In this document: piece after piece, positions 31,518-42,700 of the stretch
How the letters are laid out: the number at the start of each line of letters is the position of its first letter
How positions within the stretch are numbered: position 1 is the stretch's first letter
Assembly: GCA_026119935.1 (NCBI GenBank)
Contig: JALRMH010000004.1
Span: 124,001-188,000, forward strand
DNA length: 64,000 nucleotides
Direction: 5' to 3'
Origin: Endothia cerciana
Taxonomy: Eukaryota; Ascomycota; Sordariomycetes; Diaporthales; Cryphonectriaceae
Made by a program: the position numbers and the translations under genes
The notes under the pieces: generated by a model
Databases searched by the model: none
The model's input: the letters and a program-made list of their open reading frames with translations, nothing else
Told to the model about the DNA's origin: nothing

Positions 31518-34500
31518 TCACATCGAGGTCTGAGACGCAGGTTGCGACGGGCGGATCGAGTCCTTCTCCATGCTGGACTTGGGGCTCTGATCCTTGCGGT
31601 TGAAGACGGTCCTGCTGAGGCTTTTGAGCTTGTTCGAGCTGTCACCCTCGGCCTCGTAGTCGACGAAGACGCTAGTGATGGGCTCCACCTTGATGCGGCA
31701 GAAGAGTGTCGAGAACAGGTACTTGTCTCCGTTGTGGTCAAGCAGGGGCAAGGTGCGGTAGCCTTGCTTCAGGCTTGTCAGCTTGGCCGTGTAGGTCGCG
31801 ACTGCGGGAGATCGGTCGTTGTAGTTGCCACCATCAGACAGCTTCACGGACCATCGGACGAAGACCAGATCTGGGTACTTGGTTCTGACGTCGAATCTGA
31901 ATGGCTTCTGGATGGCGGGGTCCTGGAAGGTAGGATTGAAGCCGTTCTCTTTGATCACCTGGGTACGGCGCTTGAGGGGTCGACGAAGCGGCTGTCCGTT
32001 GGCGTCCCGCTTGTCCCGCTTATCGTCGGCAAGGAATACCTCAACCTCGACATACGGATCCACAGTTCGGCGCTCACCGAGATTGGTCGGGCGCATGAGC
32101 TGCTGGGCCGAGATGATGTCGATCGTGAAGCTGACATTCTTGTGCTCCCGTTTGCTGGCCAGCTCCTCCGAGACCAATTGTATCTCCCTAAAGGGGCGTG
32201 GTTTCAACACATAGCCAGACCCATCTTTCCCGCCAGCGAACATCGCTTGGTTGAATTGCATACCCAGGTCGAAAGTCTGCCAGTTCAGAGCAGCCATCTG
32301 GACGCCGCGTCTCCAGTAAATCAGCGGGTCGAAGTTGGTTGATGTGAGCCGGTGTTGGCCAGGGTAGACGCGCATCAGGTAGCGCATGTTGTGGCGGAAA
32401 AGAGCATCTTTGCTGGCCTTGGTTGAGCTGTTGTTGAGGAAGGTGCGCTCCTTGAAGGACAAGATGTGGTTGAAGACCTTGCAGTCGGCATCATCGAAGC
32501 CCCGGAACTTGATCCCAAGGCAATAGACACCGAGGTCACCAAGGACCCTGGTAATCTTGCTCTGCTTGGTCCTTCCGGTCTTCTCTGGTCCGCTGTCGTC
32601 ACTGGAGCTGCTGCTGAGCGCGTCTTGCGCGTCGGATATTTCGCCCTCGTTAATGGTATTGACGCGACGGTTGCTACCACGCCGGCTGCTCGGATAGTTG
32701 GGGCTCAGGAGAGGACTGCTGGGAATGGAGGCTTCCGAGGGTGCCGTGGGCCGAGAGAAGGGGGACGTCAAGCTATTGCCGCGTCGTCTGCCCACGCTGC
32801 TTGTTTCGGAGCTCTTGGAGTCGATCAGATTGGGTGACTTGCACTTGACCAAAATCCGACCCTTGAGCTGCTCGGGGGTGGGGAGTTGATCCTCGGCACC
32901 CTCGAGCTGCTCCGTCACAAGCTTCTCCCCAAAGATGTCCTTCATGATATTGGCCATAACCTCCTGCTGTACTGGGTTGCAGTGTACTTCCAGAGATACC
33001 CACAACGGGTACTGTGACTTGACAAACGCGTACTTGTTGATGGCAGCAATGACCTCGCGGAACAGGATGGCCGTGGTCAATGTCTTTCCGTGGGTGACCA
33101 TAGGCTGGTTGTCGGGACCGTCCCAGCAGTCCACCTCAACACAGCGGCAGCCTCGCATCAGAGCTGAGATATAGCCCTCGATGCTGGAGACGTCGGCGAT
33201 TTGGCGACCAGTGAGATAGGTGTTGTGAGAGCTGGAGATGTAGTACTCGTTCACGGGCCGATTGAGCTCGCAGTCCTCGGGCACCAGCTCGACAGGGAGA
33301 TTGTGGTTCGACATGAGGTACTTCGCCAGAGAGGCCGGAGACATCCGTGGCTTCCCTGTGGCGCCATCGTCAGTGCCGAACTTGGAGGACCTGTGGCTGA
33401 ACTGGTTGAAGATGGCCTCCTTGGCTGCAAGATCAGAGACATCCTCATTCTGGTACTCTTTGAGGAAGCGAATGAAATCATGGAGATCGAGTCCTTCCTC
33501 ATGACCGGAGCTGACCTCGCTATAGACTTTGTCGATGTCGGCTCTGTGTGCCATGAGGCGCACGAAATCCTGAAATTCGCCGTAGTTGAGTTTGCCGGTA
33601 TCTGTCTTGTCGGCCTTCTCGAAGTTGGCCTTGAGGGTCTCTGAGGAAACGTGAATGTGCAGGTTGCGGCAGACCTGCTCGACACCTGCAAAGTCGAGCT
33701 CCTCCTCGATGGGAGGATTCTCGGGCCAGAGTCTGTTCATCTCCTTGCGCCAGTATTCCTTGATAGCCCTGTCGTCGAAGGCCATCAACGATGTCATGAG
33801 ATCCTGTCGATGCTTCGACAAGGCGCATAACGTGGTGACCCAGTGTTCGAAGTGGTCGTCATTGTCCGCGATGAGATGCATTGTCTTCTGCTTCCTCTCA
33901 GACACAACGTACAGGATGGAGAAGAAACGAGGCTCTTCGGATTCGGCTGCTGCACAGTCCAGGCGGTACTGTCGTGCTTCCGGTGCGACCCGGATCTCCT
34001 TGATGTCGTCGATATAAACACACTTGGACGGTCGATTCTTGTCCCACGTGATCTTGCCGGCATCCTGATCAAGGACTAGGGTTAATCGCTTCCGCCGCTT
34101 GGTGGAGACCTTGGTTATCGGTGTGCCTTGCAATAGAACCCGTTGGACAACTGGCCCGGAGTGGATGTCCGACGACAGAGTGGAGGTAGCCGCAACGGAG
34201 GACCCGCCACACGCTGGCGAGAAGTCCCGTAGGGCCTCGCCCTCGGCGATGGGTACGGGGTATACCGGCTGTTCCTTCAGGCCAACAGCCTCGTCATCGC
34301 TTTCCGAGCCGACCGCGACGGCATAATCAGGTGGAGCAGTGACACTACTATCGCTCCTCCCGCGCCGCCGCATAACCCCCGGTCCCACGCTGGTATCACG
34401 GCTGACGGGGTGCGTCGAAGACGTACGCCGGTTGCCAATGAGCCGCGACCCTTCGCTCCTCACCTTGTTGGAGAACCGCCTGAGCAGGCCGCCCTTTGGC

Positions 34501-34940
34501 GGGGGTTCATTCTGTGTTGAGCGCTCGCTCGCTATGCTCTGCTGTAACGAGGTGGCGCTGGTCTTCCGGGAGATGCTGGGCTGGGGGATGATGGGACCAG
34601 GGAGTTCTATCGGCGGGGGTGTCGAAGGCCCATCGGAGTCCCTGCCACGTGATTGGTCTGGTGAGTGCTGTATGGAGCTGATGGCGGTGGGCACCGCGGA
34701 CTCCGGGGACATGTTGGGCGTGGTCTGCGGCGGACTTGAGGCCACTGATGAGTTGGTGAGGGCCGAGGTAGGTGCGTTGGGGGCCTGGGAGGAGGGCAAG
34801 AGGTTGGCAGTCTGGACCTGGCTGGGGCGCGGACGCCGAGGTTGTGAGGGCAGAGGGGATTGTGAGGGCGGCAGGGGCCCTTGTGGGAGCACGGGGGGAG
34901 ATGTGTCTTGTGGTGTTGAGGAGTTGTTGGTGGACGACAT
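31518..34940 (-). CDS. PLC1: Phosphoinositide-specific phospholipase C (delta type), intronless, 1140 aa
   Basis: Hydrolyses PIP2 at the membrane to IP3 and diacylglycerol in calcium signalling. A single exon starts at the ATG at 34940 (MSSTNNSSTPQD); the longer frame upstream begins without an ATG. Order of parts: ~260 residues of Pro/Ser-rich disordered N-terminus, a PH-like domain (about 270-370, ending HFEHWVTTLCAL), EF-hand region (about 440-500, DKTDTGKLNYGEF), PI-PLC X (about 560-700) with both catalytic histidines in SSHNTYLTGRQ and VTHGKTLTT and metal ligands in EVDCWDG, an acidic/Ser-rich linker with RRGSNRRVN, PI-PLC Y (about 800-900, YWRRGVQMAALNWQT), and C2 (about 935-1085, VDPYVEVEVF). 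All catalytic residues I know for the family are present. The long disordered N-terminus is common in filamentous fungi. Confidence 0.96.
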   Translation of the reverse strand: MSSTNNSSTPQDTSPPVLPQGPLPPSQSPLPSQPRRPRPSQVQTANLLPSSQAPNAPTSALTNSSVASSPPQTTPNMSPESAVPTAISSIQHSPDQSRGRDSDGPSTPPPIELPGPIIPQPSISRKTSATSLQQSIASERSTQNEPPPKGGLLRRFSNKVRSEGSRLIGNRRTSSTHPVSRDTSVGPGVMRRRGRSDSSVTAPPDYAVAVGSESDDEAVGLKEQPVYPVPIAEGEALRDFSPACGGSSVAATSTLSSDIHSGPVVQRVLLQGTPITKVSTKRRKRLTLVLDQDAGKITWDKNRPSKCVYIDDIKEIRVAPEARQYRLDCAAAESEEPRFFSILYVVSERKQKTMHLIADNDDHFEHWVTTLCALSKHRQDLMTSLMAFDDRAIKEYWRKEMNRLWPENPPIEEELDFAGVEQVCRNLHIHVSSETLKANFEKADKTDTGKLNYGEFQDFVRLMAHRADIDKVYSEVSSGHEEGLDLHDFIRFLKEYQNEDVSDLAAKEAIFNQFSHRSSKFGTDDGATGKPRMSPASLAKYLMSNHNLPVELVPEDCELNRPVNEYYISSSHNTYLTGRQIADVSSIEGYISALMRGCRCVEVDCWDGPDNQPMVTHGKTLTTAILFREVIAAINKYAFVKSQYPLWVSLEVHCNPVQQEVMANIMKDIFGEKLVTEQLEGAEDQLPTPEQLKGRILVKCKSPNLIDSKSSETSSVGRRRGNSLTSPFSRPTAPSEASIPSSPLLSPNYPSSRRGSNRRVNTINEGEISDAQDALSSSSSDDSGPEKTGRTKQSKITRVLGDLGVYCLGIKFRGFDDADCKVFNHILSFKERTFLNNSSTKASKDALFRHNMRYLMRVYPGQHRLTSTNFDPLIYWRRGVQMAALNWQTFDLGMQFNQAMFAGGKDGSGYVLKPRPFREIQLVSEELASKREHKNVSFTIDIISAQQLMRPTNLGERRTVDPYVEVEVFLADDKRDKRDANGQPLRRPLKRRTQVIKENGFNPTFQDPAIQKPFRFDVRTKYPDLVFVRWSVKLSDGGNYNDRSPAVATYTAKLTSLKQGYRTLPLLDHNGDKYLFSTLFCRIKVEPITSVFVDYEAEGDSSNKLKSLSRTVFNRKDQSPKSSMEKDSIRPSQPASQTSM

Positions 34941-36305
34941 GGTGGTCGATGTGTGATGAGGCACCGGCCGGTAGATATTTTCCGTGGATGGCTGGCCGGG
35001 GGATATGCGGACGGAAGGAGCCCCCGACTTATGAGAAGAGAGTTGGCATTTATATCGACGAGCTGCTGGTCAAGGGCCGCATTTTTCAGGTCGTGGTACC
35101 GGTTGACCCAGATTGCCCGTCCGGGGAATGAAATGCGGGGAAAAAAGGGGAATATGAGAGTTGATCTTCCTTGGGAGGGATCGTGGGTGAAGTGAAGTTG
35201 CAGAGTAAGTAAAAATGGACCTTTCCGGGGTTGAGGCTGCAGGTGACCAAGTGACCTTCTCGTCAGCCAGCCGGCTGTTTTGGGCACGACAAGACGGCAC
35301 CAGGCTCGAGTCCGGGGTACGGGAGGCGGCAGGTCAGGTACCGCAGGGAGGTTGTAGGTCAGGGCCAGGACCGGTAGAGGTCGTGTACAGCTACTGTGCA
35401 CGACCGAGGCGCGAGATTGCGCGGTGGGCCGGGGCTGGGACAGGAAGGAAGTGGGATGGGGGGCCCCTAGTGATATTTGAAGGTGCGCAAGTCGCGATAC
35501 TTAGGCCACGGGCGTATTGGTGATGTGGCAGGCCGTCATGCAGGCGGACAGATTCGGCTGCTAGACGCTAGCTGGGGAAGATATGCGAGTCCCACAGCCA
35601 AGTAAGTACTCAGTGGCAGCTGCCAGTCTCCGAGGGGGTCGTGAAGCGGGACGGCGATCGTTTCCCCGGGGCGATCGTTGCAGTGAGGCGGAAATCGAGC
35701 AAACCAGGCCTCGAGTTGCGTCTCTGCGTCTCCTCCTTTGTTCCCGGGCGCGCGCCAGCCGAACCTCGCGTGCTCCCTCAACAGTGGTAGGAGGTGGTAT
35801 GCTCCCCTGGGCCCCGAGCTCTTGTTGGACCTGCACAGGACCTCTTCCCTCCTCTCGTGCCGTCGTCGCAGAGCCTAGTAGCACAACCACAGGGCCAGGT
35901 GCACCCGCGCGCGCAGAGGGGGGACCCGTTCCCAAGATCCAAGGTACAAGGGAGGCTCCGGGCAAGCGATCCAGGGATCGAAAGTATGACCCGGCGCAAG
36001 GTGACTCGGTCTGCCGAGGTGCCCAGGATGCCCTCCTTGCGCAAGTGATTAGAATGCGTAGCAGTCGAGATCGGGTCGAGGAACTCGGCACGGCCTGGTC
36101 GTCCCGGTCCGTGGTGACAGCTAGCTGCCGGCTGTTGGAAAAAGGAGGCTTGATTGTATCTTGGTCAAGGGTTGCGTGCGGGCCGTCCAGCGTCGTCAGC
36201 GGTTGTCTCGAAAGGTACGGAGGGGCGTAAGAGGTCTGCCCTAGCGACAACGTTCAGGGTAAAAGGCAGTCTTGAGATGTCGAAGTGAAACACAGAACAT
36301 GAAGT

Positions 36306-36306
<1 letters not shown>

Positions 36307-36345
<39 letters not shown>

Positions 36346-36366
36346 CGTGCGTGCGCGCGCGTGTGC
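36307..36366. repeat. GT/GCGT microsatellite
   Basis: About 17 GT units (36307-36340) passing into GCGT and GC units up to about 36366. Alternating purine-pyrimidine, so able to adopt Z-DNA. Confidence 0.95.
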
Positions 36367-36409
36367 AAGACAACGGTAGAAGGGTAGTGTGTGATGGGGC
36401 GGACTTGAA

Positions 36410-36430
36410 GGTGGTGGTGGTGGTGGTGGT
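36410..36430. repeat. GGT microsatellite
   Basis: Seven copies of GGT on the plus strand, about 45 bp after the GT/GCGT repeat. Confidence 0.9.
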
Positions 36431-37263
36431 CGTCGTCCAGTCTGGTCCGGTCTAGTAAGTGGTGGTGGTGACGATGGTGGTGGGAACATTTGGTTCGATT
36501 GGGGGTGGCCGCCGTTTTCTTAAGTGCGCGATGCTAGCCCAATGGTAAGGCCGGGAAATTGTTGGCAGGGAACAAGCCATGGCGCGCCAGAGAACACCGC
36601 AGGAGGACACCTGAGCCACCGAGAGCTAGAGTGGGTTGGAAAAAGAGTTCAACAGGGTTCCTAGCTGATGATCGTAGTAGTCGGCGGTCGCAAGTCGCAG
36701 TGAGCAAAGCAGCATTTGACGGATGGGTCAAGTTGTGTGAAAGGGCTTGGGTCGGGCTGGCTTGGGCGCAGCGGCGGTACTATGGTACATGGGTACGGAG
36801 TACGACGGTACGTGGGGCACCTACGAAGGTACGAGGGTACACGGGCGGGTACTGGGGGCTACCTGCGACGAGCGTGGTTTCTGCAGCCTGGGGGCTGGTG
36901 GTGGGGGGACCTGAGGAGGGCGAACAAGTCGCAAATGTGGTCAGAAGACTGGATGGCATGGGCGTTCAGTGGGTGCTCATGGGGGGGGGGGCCAAAAGTA
37001 GACACATGTACCTCTGCGGTCCGTATCCTGTACCGCCGCCTCGCTTGGCAGGCACGAGCGGAGTGGCCCGGGCGCTGCGCAGAGAGGATGTACCCTACCC
37101 AGTACCCGATACAGGTCCACAAGTGTGGTAGATCAGCCCCAGCCGCTCACCTGCAAATCCCCGTTGCCATTGTTTTACTGCTGTACTAGAATGTACCCTT
37201 GAGACAGGCCCAGCCCAGAACTGTCTTCCCCTCTGGAGACGACGGGAACTTGTCCGCATGGGT

Positions 37264-37278
37264 GGGGGGGGGGGGGGG
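37264..37278. repeat. G15 homopolymer
   Basis: Fifteen consecutive G on the plus strand, one of the longest of the many G/C runs in the desert. Confidence 0.9.
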
Positions 37279-39691
37279 AGCGCAGAGAGGGCTCGAAGTA
37301 TGTAGGCCGTCGGTTGCATGGCGCGTACTATGGGGAAAGTTCTCTCTGGGAAGATGCGACAGGGCAGCCCGGCACAGGTGTGGACATTGGCACGAGAAAA
37401 TAATTGGGTCAGGGGAGATTTGACGTGGCGGTCCTTGGCGGAGGTGACGACACCAGCAATAGACGTCACAGGGAACCTCCAAGGTGCACAGTACTCCAGA
37501 TCTCCAGGGCATGACCGGGACCAGGGGCATGTACTATACTATAGTATGATGTACCGCCAGGTATCCCCTCTCAAGGGCGCTGCCGGTGGGCTCTCTGCGG
37601 GGCGCTGCTGTGAAAGGGGACCCAGGGGCGCTGAAGAAGAGCATACTGGCATCAAGTACCACCGCAAGAGACTGGGCACCCGACAGCCGCGCGAAGAGAG
37701 ATATCCCACCAGAGAGAGGGCTCAGAGGTCCTGATGAGAATCGTCCCCCTGGGTGCACCATCATAACTTGGTTCTCGGTGTGGGGCGAGGTCAGTCTGAC
37801 GGCCAACGTACCCACCCGCCGCCCACCACAGGCTTCTTCTTTTTTCTACGCCCCGGAAAGAGGAGCAGGAGGAGGAACAGCGGTCGCACCCAAAGCCAGA
37901 CGGCAACCTGACCCGTCCCTCACACGTCCCATGGTAAGACATGCAACCCTTCCTTTCGCGGGCCTAACCACATCCTGCTGGCGAGTTCAAACCTTCAGCT
38001 ACATAGCGCCAACGGCTGAGGGCCAACCCGGGACCTCGACGTTGGCAGGAGCTTGGCGACGGCAGGTCACCGCCTGCAAACTACTATCACAGCAGTAACA
38101 AGTCGTGGGGCCAGGGCGGTTACAGTCGCACCGCGGTCTCCAGCACGGCATCGACAGCCAGATACACAGGACGACCAAGACAAGATCCGTTCCCCCGCCA
38201 GTCTGAGTCATGATGACCACGATCAGCCGAGGGCTCGATAATACGGTGAAGCCTTAGAACACGGTTGTGTATCTTGCCCAAGCGCTTACACTTCCATCTT
38301 GGCCATCATCCTCCTATCAACCCCAACCTAACTGCTTCCCCGGTGGACACCTGCCTGCCTGCGCTGGGAAGTGACAGCTCTGCTGTGTCGGGATTCCCAC
38401 CACGCCTCCATGATCAGTTCATGCCCTACCGGGGGGCGCGGGAGGGGGGGGGGGATCATCGCCATCCGCTCGCTGAGCATTCCCGTCCCTATCCCGCAAC
38501 AAGCGGCGGCGGGGACCTTCTGTCATGGATCCAGTGATCATCGCGACAATGGGCATTCGAGCCGGCCACGCTCGCTGCCAGGCCGCATAGAGACACATCA
38601 CCAACCAAACTCGCCAGGGCAATCCGTGCTGCGGATCCGCGCTGGTCAACTTTCCGTGAGACGTGCCAACGGACTTGATATGTCGGCCCAGGCGTATCCA
38701 TGGGCAGCCCTCATTTCGGTGGGCAATCTCTGCTGAGAAACCGGCTGCCGCAGCATGAATCCGGAACTGATTGCCGCCCTCGAGTTGATGGGGTTCGGAA
38801 CAACCTTACCTATTGTTACCTAGGACTCTGGGCTGCACGACACCGACAGATGGGTGTGAGTTACGAGGCCTGTGTAGTCTGGACCGGTCCAGTGCGTGTT
38901 AACCCGGCCCGCGGGGTTGAAAAAATGTCGTCGCTCGGGTCAAGAAAAAAACTCAATGCCGCGAGCCCAGGGGGTCCCGGGCCAGGAACCGCTCGTTTAG
39001 GGCATCGCAGGCTGCCAGGGCTGAAGCTGAGCCGGAGAATGCGAGTGTGGCGCGCGCCCGTCCAGCTGTGGCCGTCTGGTCTCTCTGCCACATTCATCAC
39101 CACCCCCTCGTCCCGGGTTCCAAGGATGGCTGACTGGGATCTCCGTTGCCCTGCCTGTCAGTTTCCTAAAGTGTATACTATGCATTCGTACTGATTCAGC
39201 TTCTGACAGGGCTGAGCGGCTTCCCCAGCCTTGTTTCGCCCAGATTTGCCTGGGGCCGCCCTCTGCTCAAGGTGTATTGTTCTCTGGTACCGCCTGAAGC
39301 GGAGGAGGAGGGGGGGGGGGGGTTGGATCGACCACCCGGGGGGGAATAGTGTGGTGTTGGTGGACTTGGCACGTCCATATTGGCGCGCTCTTTTACTCGC
39401 AGATGGGGGGACACCACCTGTACATCGTAGTATATCGAGAAGTGCGAGCCTGCCACGCAGCATAATCGCGAGTGCTACGTACTACGAGCAGAAAGCTGCG
39501 CGATCTGGGCATAAGGTTGCCAGAAGCGCCACAAAAACCCCAAAAGGGTGCTAGATGCGCACTGACATCAGGGGGCTTGCCTGAACAGTTCGTACTATAG
39601 CCTCAATGCCGTCAAGACTTTTTCCGAGCGTGGATACTTGGGCGAGACGTGCTGTCAATGCATCCGACCCACATTCTGACTTGTGGAGGCT

Positions 39692-39717
39692 GTACAAGAT
39701 TGCCGTACAAGATTGCC
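39692..39717. repeat. Two-copy 13-bp tandem repeat
   Basis: GTACAAGATTGCC occurs twice in direct succession (39692-39704 and 39705-39717), with no mismatch. Probably a recent slippage or duplication event. Confidence 0.9.
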
Positions 39718-42700
39718 TCCCGCGAAACGAAGTACGGAGTGCGGCTTACCAGAAGCCCTGCGGGCTGCGGCGCGGTCCTGCTAAGGACAGCTTGGCTTTA
39801 CGTAAGCTGACACTGCCAGCGCTGGCCTAAACGGCATCGAATCTTGTCAAACTTAACTACAGCCAACTTCGCTGTGAGGGTGGTGTGCGGGCTGTTCTAG
39901 ACGCAAGGTACATACAGTCGCGAAGCAAATGGTCTGGCAGATAGACGAGCACAACAATCACTTTCTTGGATGGTGGCGGGCAGCGTATGAAACGCGCCAT
40001 AATCCTGCTCCTCCACAGAAGTCCTCCGATCTGCCGAACCGTCGGCGGCCGAAGAGGGTTTGGCGGCCTCCCTAAGCTGCAAAAGGGCTGACGTTGGCAA
40101 TAAGGCTGCTGCCCGTCCTGATCAACAGCGGTGATGTGCTCATCACTGCCATAGCGAGGTGGTGATCGGCCCCTGGGCGTTCGTGGATGGGGATGGCGGC
40201 CGGGCAGCCGGGCAGGCTGGCAGTGCGCTAGGCTGGTAGCGCGAGCTTTGTTTGTGTTCGGTCTTTCTCCCTCTGCCGACTCGCTTTCTGCTGTGGTGTA
40301 CGAGGGAGGGAGGAGGTTGTTCAGTTGGTGATCTCTGCCCCGCCTGCTGATTTGGCATGGCCACGGCCGTCGTTGACTCTCGGTACTGATCGGCGAAGTG
40401 TCTGCTGTTGTTGTCTCCAGTCTGCCCTGCCGATGCTCATTCAGCCTGAGACGCCAGTGCCGTGATGTGATCGTCAGGGTTTCAGATGACAGTCAACGGT
40501 CCTGCCGTGCTTGACAGGCGACCGAGGATCCTGTAATGTTCTGACGAGGTTTGGCCCTCCTGTCGACGCTGGCGGGATGCAACGTGACTCCATCAGTTCG
40601 TCGAAATGTGCGTCCAGTGAACGGACCCCACAGGCTGTCCACCTGAAGCGACCCACAGAAGGACTCGTAGAAACGCAATGGAAGAAGCTGCAGATTCTGC
40701 GGTTGTCATCCCACCCCCCTCCCCTCCGGCCGGCCAGGGCAGGGGAGGACAGATGTACCGGGTACACGCTGCCCTTCCCCCATGCCGCCAAGGATGCAGC
40801 CTTGTCGCCATCATCCCTGCACGACAGTGCCCTCCTCCCCACCTTTTACCTTTCCTCCCACATGGCATCAAGCAGGGGCCGTCTGGCAGTCGGCGGGCAA
40901 GGGGGTCATTTCGGTCCGCCCGCCAAAGTCTATGCGTTACCTGCCGGCGTCGAAACTTCCATCGAGTCCTCTCGAGATTTTCCATGCTGGTGGCTTCCGG
41001 AGCTTTATTCCGGTGGGGCATGTCCAGGCTGAGCCAGATGTGCTCCCCGGTCTTCGATGAAGAACGGGGGACCCGGTCCAGCCCCGCGGGGTGACAGCCT
41101 TGGGACTGGTGGTATGCCGCCTCCTTTTTGATAGAGGTCCTTTCATGCAATGCAGATGCATTGCAGCATGTCGTTACACCCACGGTGCGGCAGCTAGCCG
41201 ACGAGAGAAGCAACGCGTGCCTTTCAGATCACCGATGGCATGTATTGCTCGCATAAGCTGTTCCGACCGGAGGTAGGGGTGCGTGGAACTGGCTGCAGTC
41301 AACATTGTCTCGTGGACGAATCCGGACACTCGAGCCGGCTACCGTGAGACTTCTCACAGCTGAACGGAAAAGGGAATTGAGACGCCGTGTCCCTAACGCC
41401 CATGCTCCCTCCTTGTGCTGCAGCAAGCCTTCCCGTCTGACCTTTGATGCCACGCCCAAAGAGCCTCGACACACGACACACCGCCGTGGCTCTCGAAACT
41501 CAAAGAAACTCAGAAAAAATTAAAAAAAAATAAAAAAAAAATATGGGCCTACATATACCTTTTCTTGTTCCGCGGTTTCGGTGGCGTGTACTCTGTGTTG
41601 TGCAACATATCCGCTGAGGACCTTCTGGTCATGGGACGGCGAGGAGGATCTGTAACACGGCCCATAGCCCACCGGATGCAGTAGAGTTACGATCGTGCTA
41701 TGTTTGTGCCGGCGCAAACTCGTACGGACGGCCTTCTTGGGCCCCTTGGGGGCTGCAGCTGATTGATGAGGTCCCCCGTCAGCCGGGCGAGGAAGAGCGG
41801 GATGTTTCGAACTATTCTACCCCAATCGGGAATACGGAATGCCAAGGAGTGCCGAGTTCGCGATTCGTACTGAAGACATTGGCGATGAGGCGAGTACGGC
41901 ATCTCTGGTCGGACCCGCACGGGGGAACAGAAGATGTCCTCTCGTCAGATGTCTCAGACCTGGAATGCAGGCTAGGAGCCGAAGCTTTTGTGAACCTGGG
42001 GGTACGGCTTGCGCGCTGCTCGGTCTTCTCGGCCGTGTCTGCCTCGTCCTGTCCTGGTCGGCATCTCGGTGGGTACATTACACCCTGGCACATGCAAAAG
42101 GGACATGGTTCCAGGGCTCCTCGCATCCAAAAAAGCATCATGGATTGCCTAGCATAGTAAGCAGACACAGCGCCAGCCGGAAGCGGCGGGAGCATGAGCA
42201 CCAGGTACCGAGAAGGGAAATCGCGATGCTTTCGCGGTGCCGATATCGGCTAGAATCCAGAAAGGTGCACGAGGATTACTACTTGCAGTAAATGAAGGAA
42301 GAGCTCCAGCCAGGGCCCTGCACCGGCCCTCGCAGGGTACAGTAGTCACTCGAGACCCCGACAAACGCCGTTCTGTTCCTCTCTCTCCCGTCCAGACACG
42401 ACCCATCGCCAGCTTGCACCTCTGGGGTCTATCCGTCGGTATCACGAATATGTGCAATGTCGGGCTCTGAAACAGCGTCAGCGACAGCCTTGGGCATCTC
42501 GCATCGCACGGCGTTCACGGCAAGTGAGTTGAGTGGCATGGGGAGGATCTTTCGGGCGGATTGTGCGGTTGCCTTGTCGCCTCATTGTCTCAACTTCCTC
42601 ACCGCTCTGGTCTTCTCAGCATCACGCCAGCCTGGCATAAACTATCGACACTGACATGGTTTACGTATTCGTACGTACGAAGTACGGCATACGCCGATCA

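Noticed and set aside
31515..32342. 275-codon plus-strand frame antisense to PLC1
   Set aside because: It lies entirely within the C2/PLC-Y coding region on the opposite strand; its composition follows from the codon bias of PLC1.
36780..36850. Cluster of GGTAC-containing units
   Set aside because: The units are irregular in length and spacing, and GGTAC/GAGTAC words are scattered elsewhere in the noncoding DNA; no array structure is evident.
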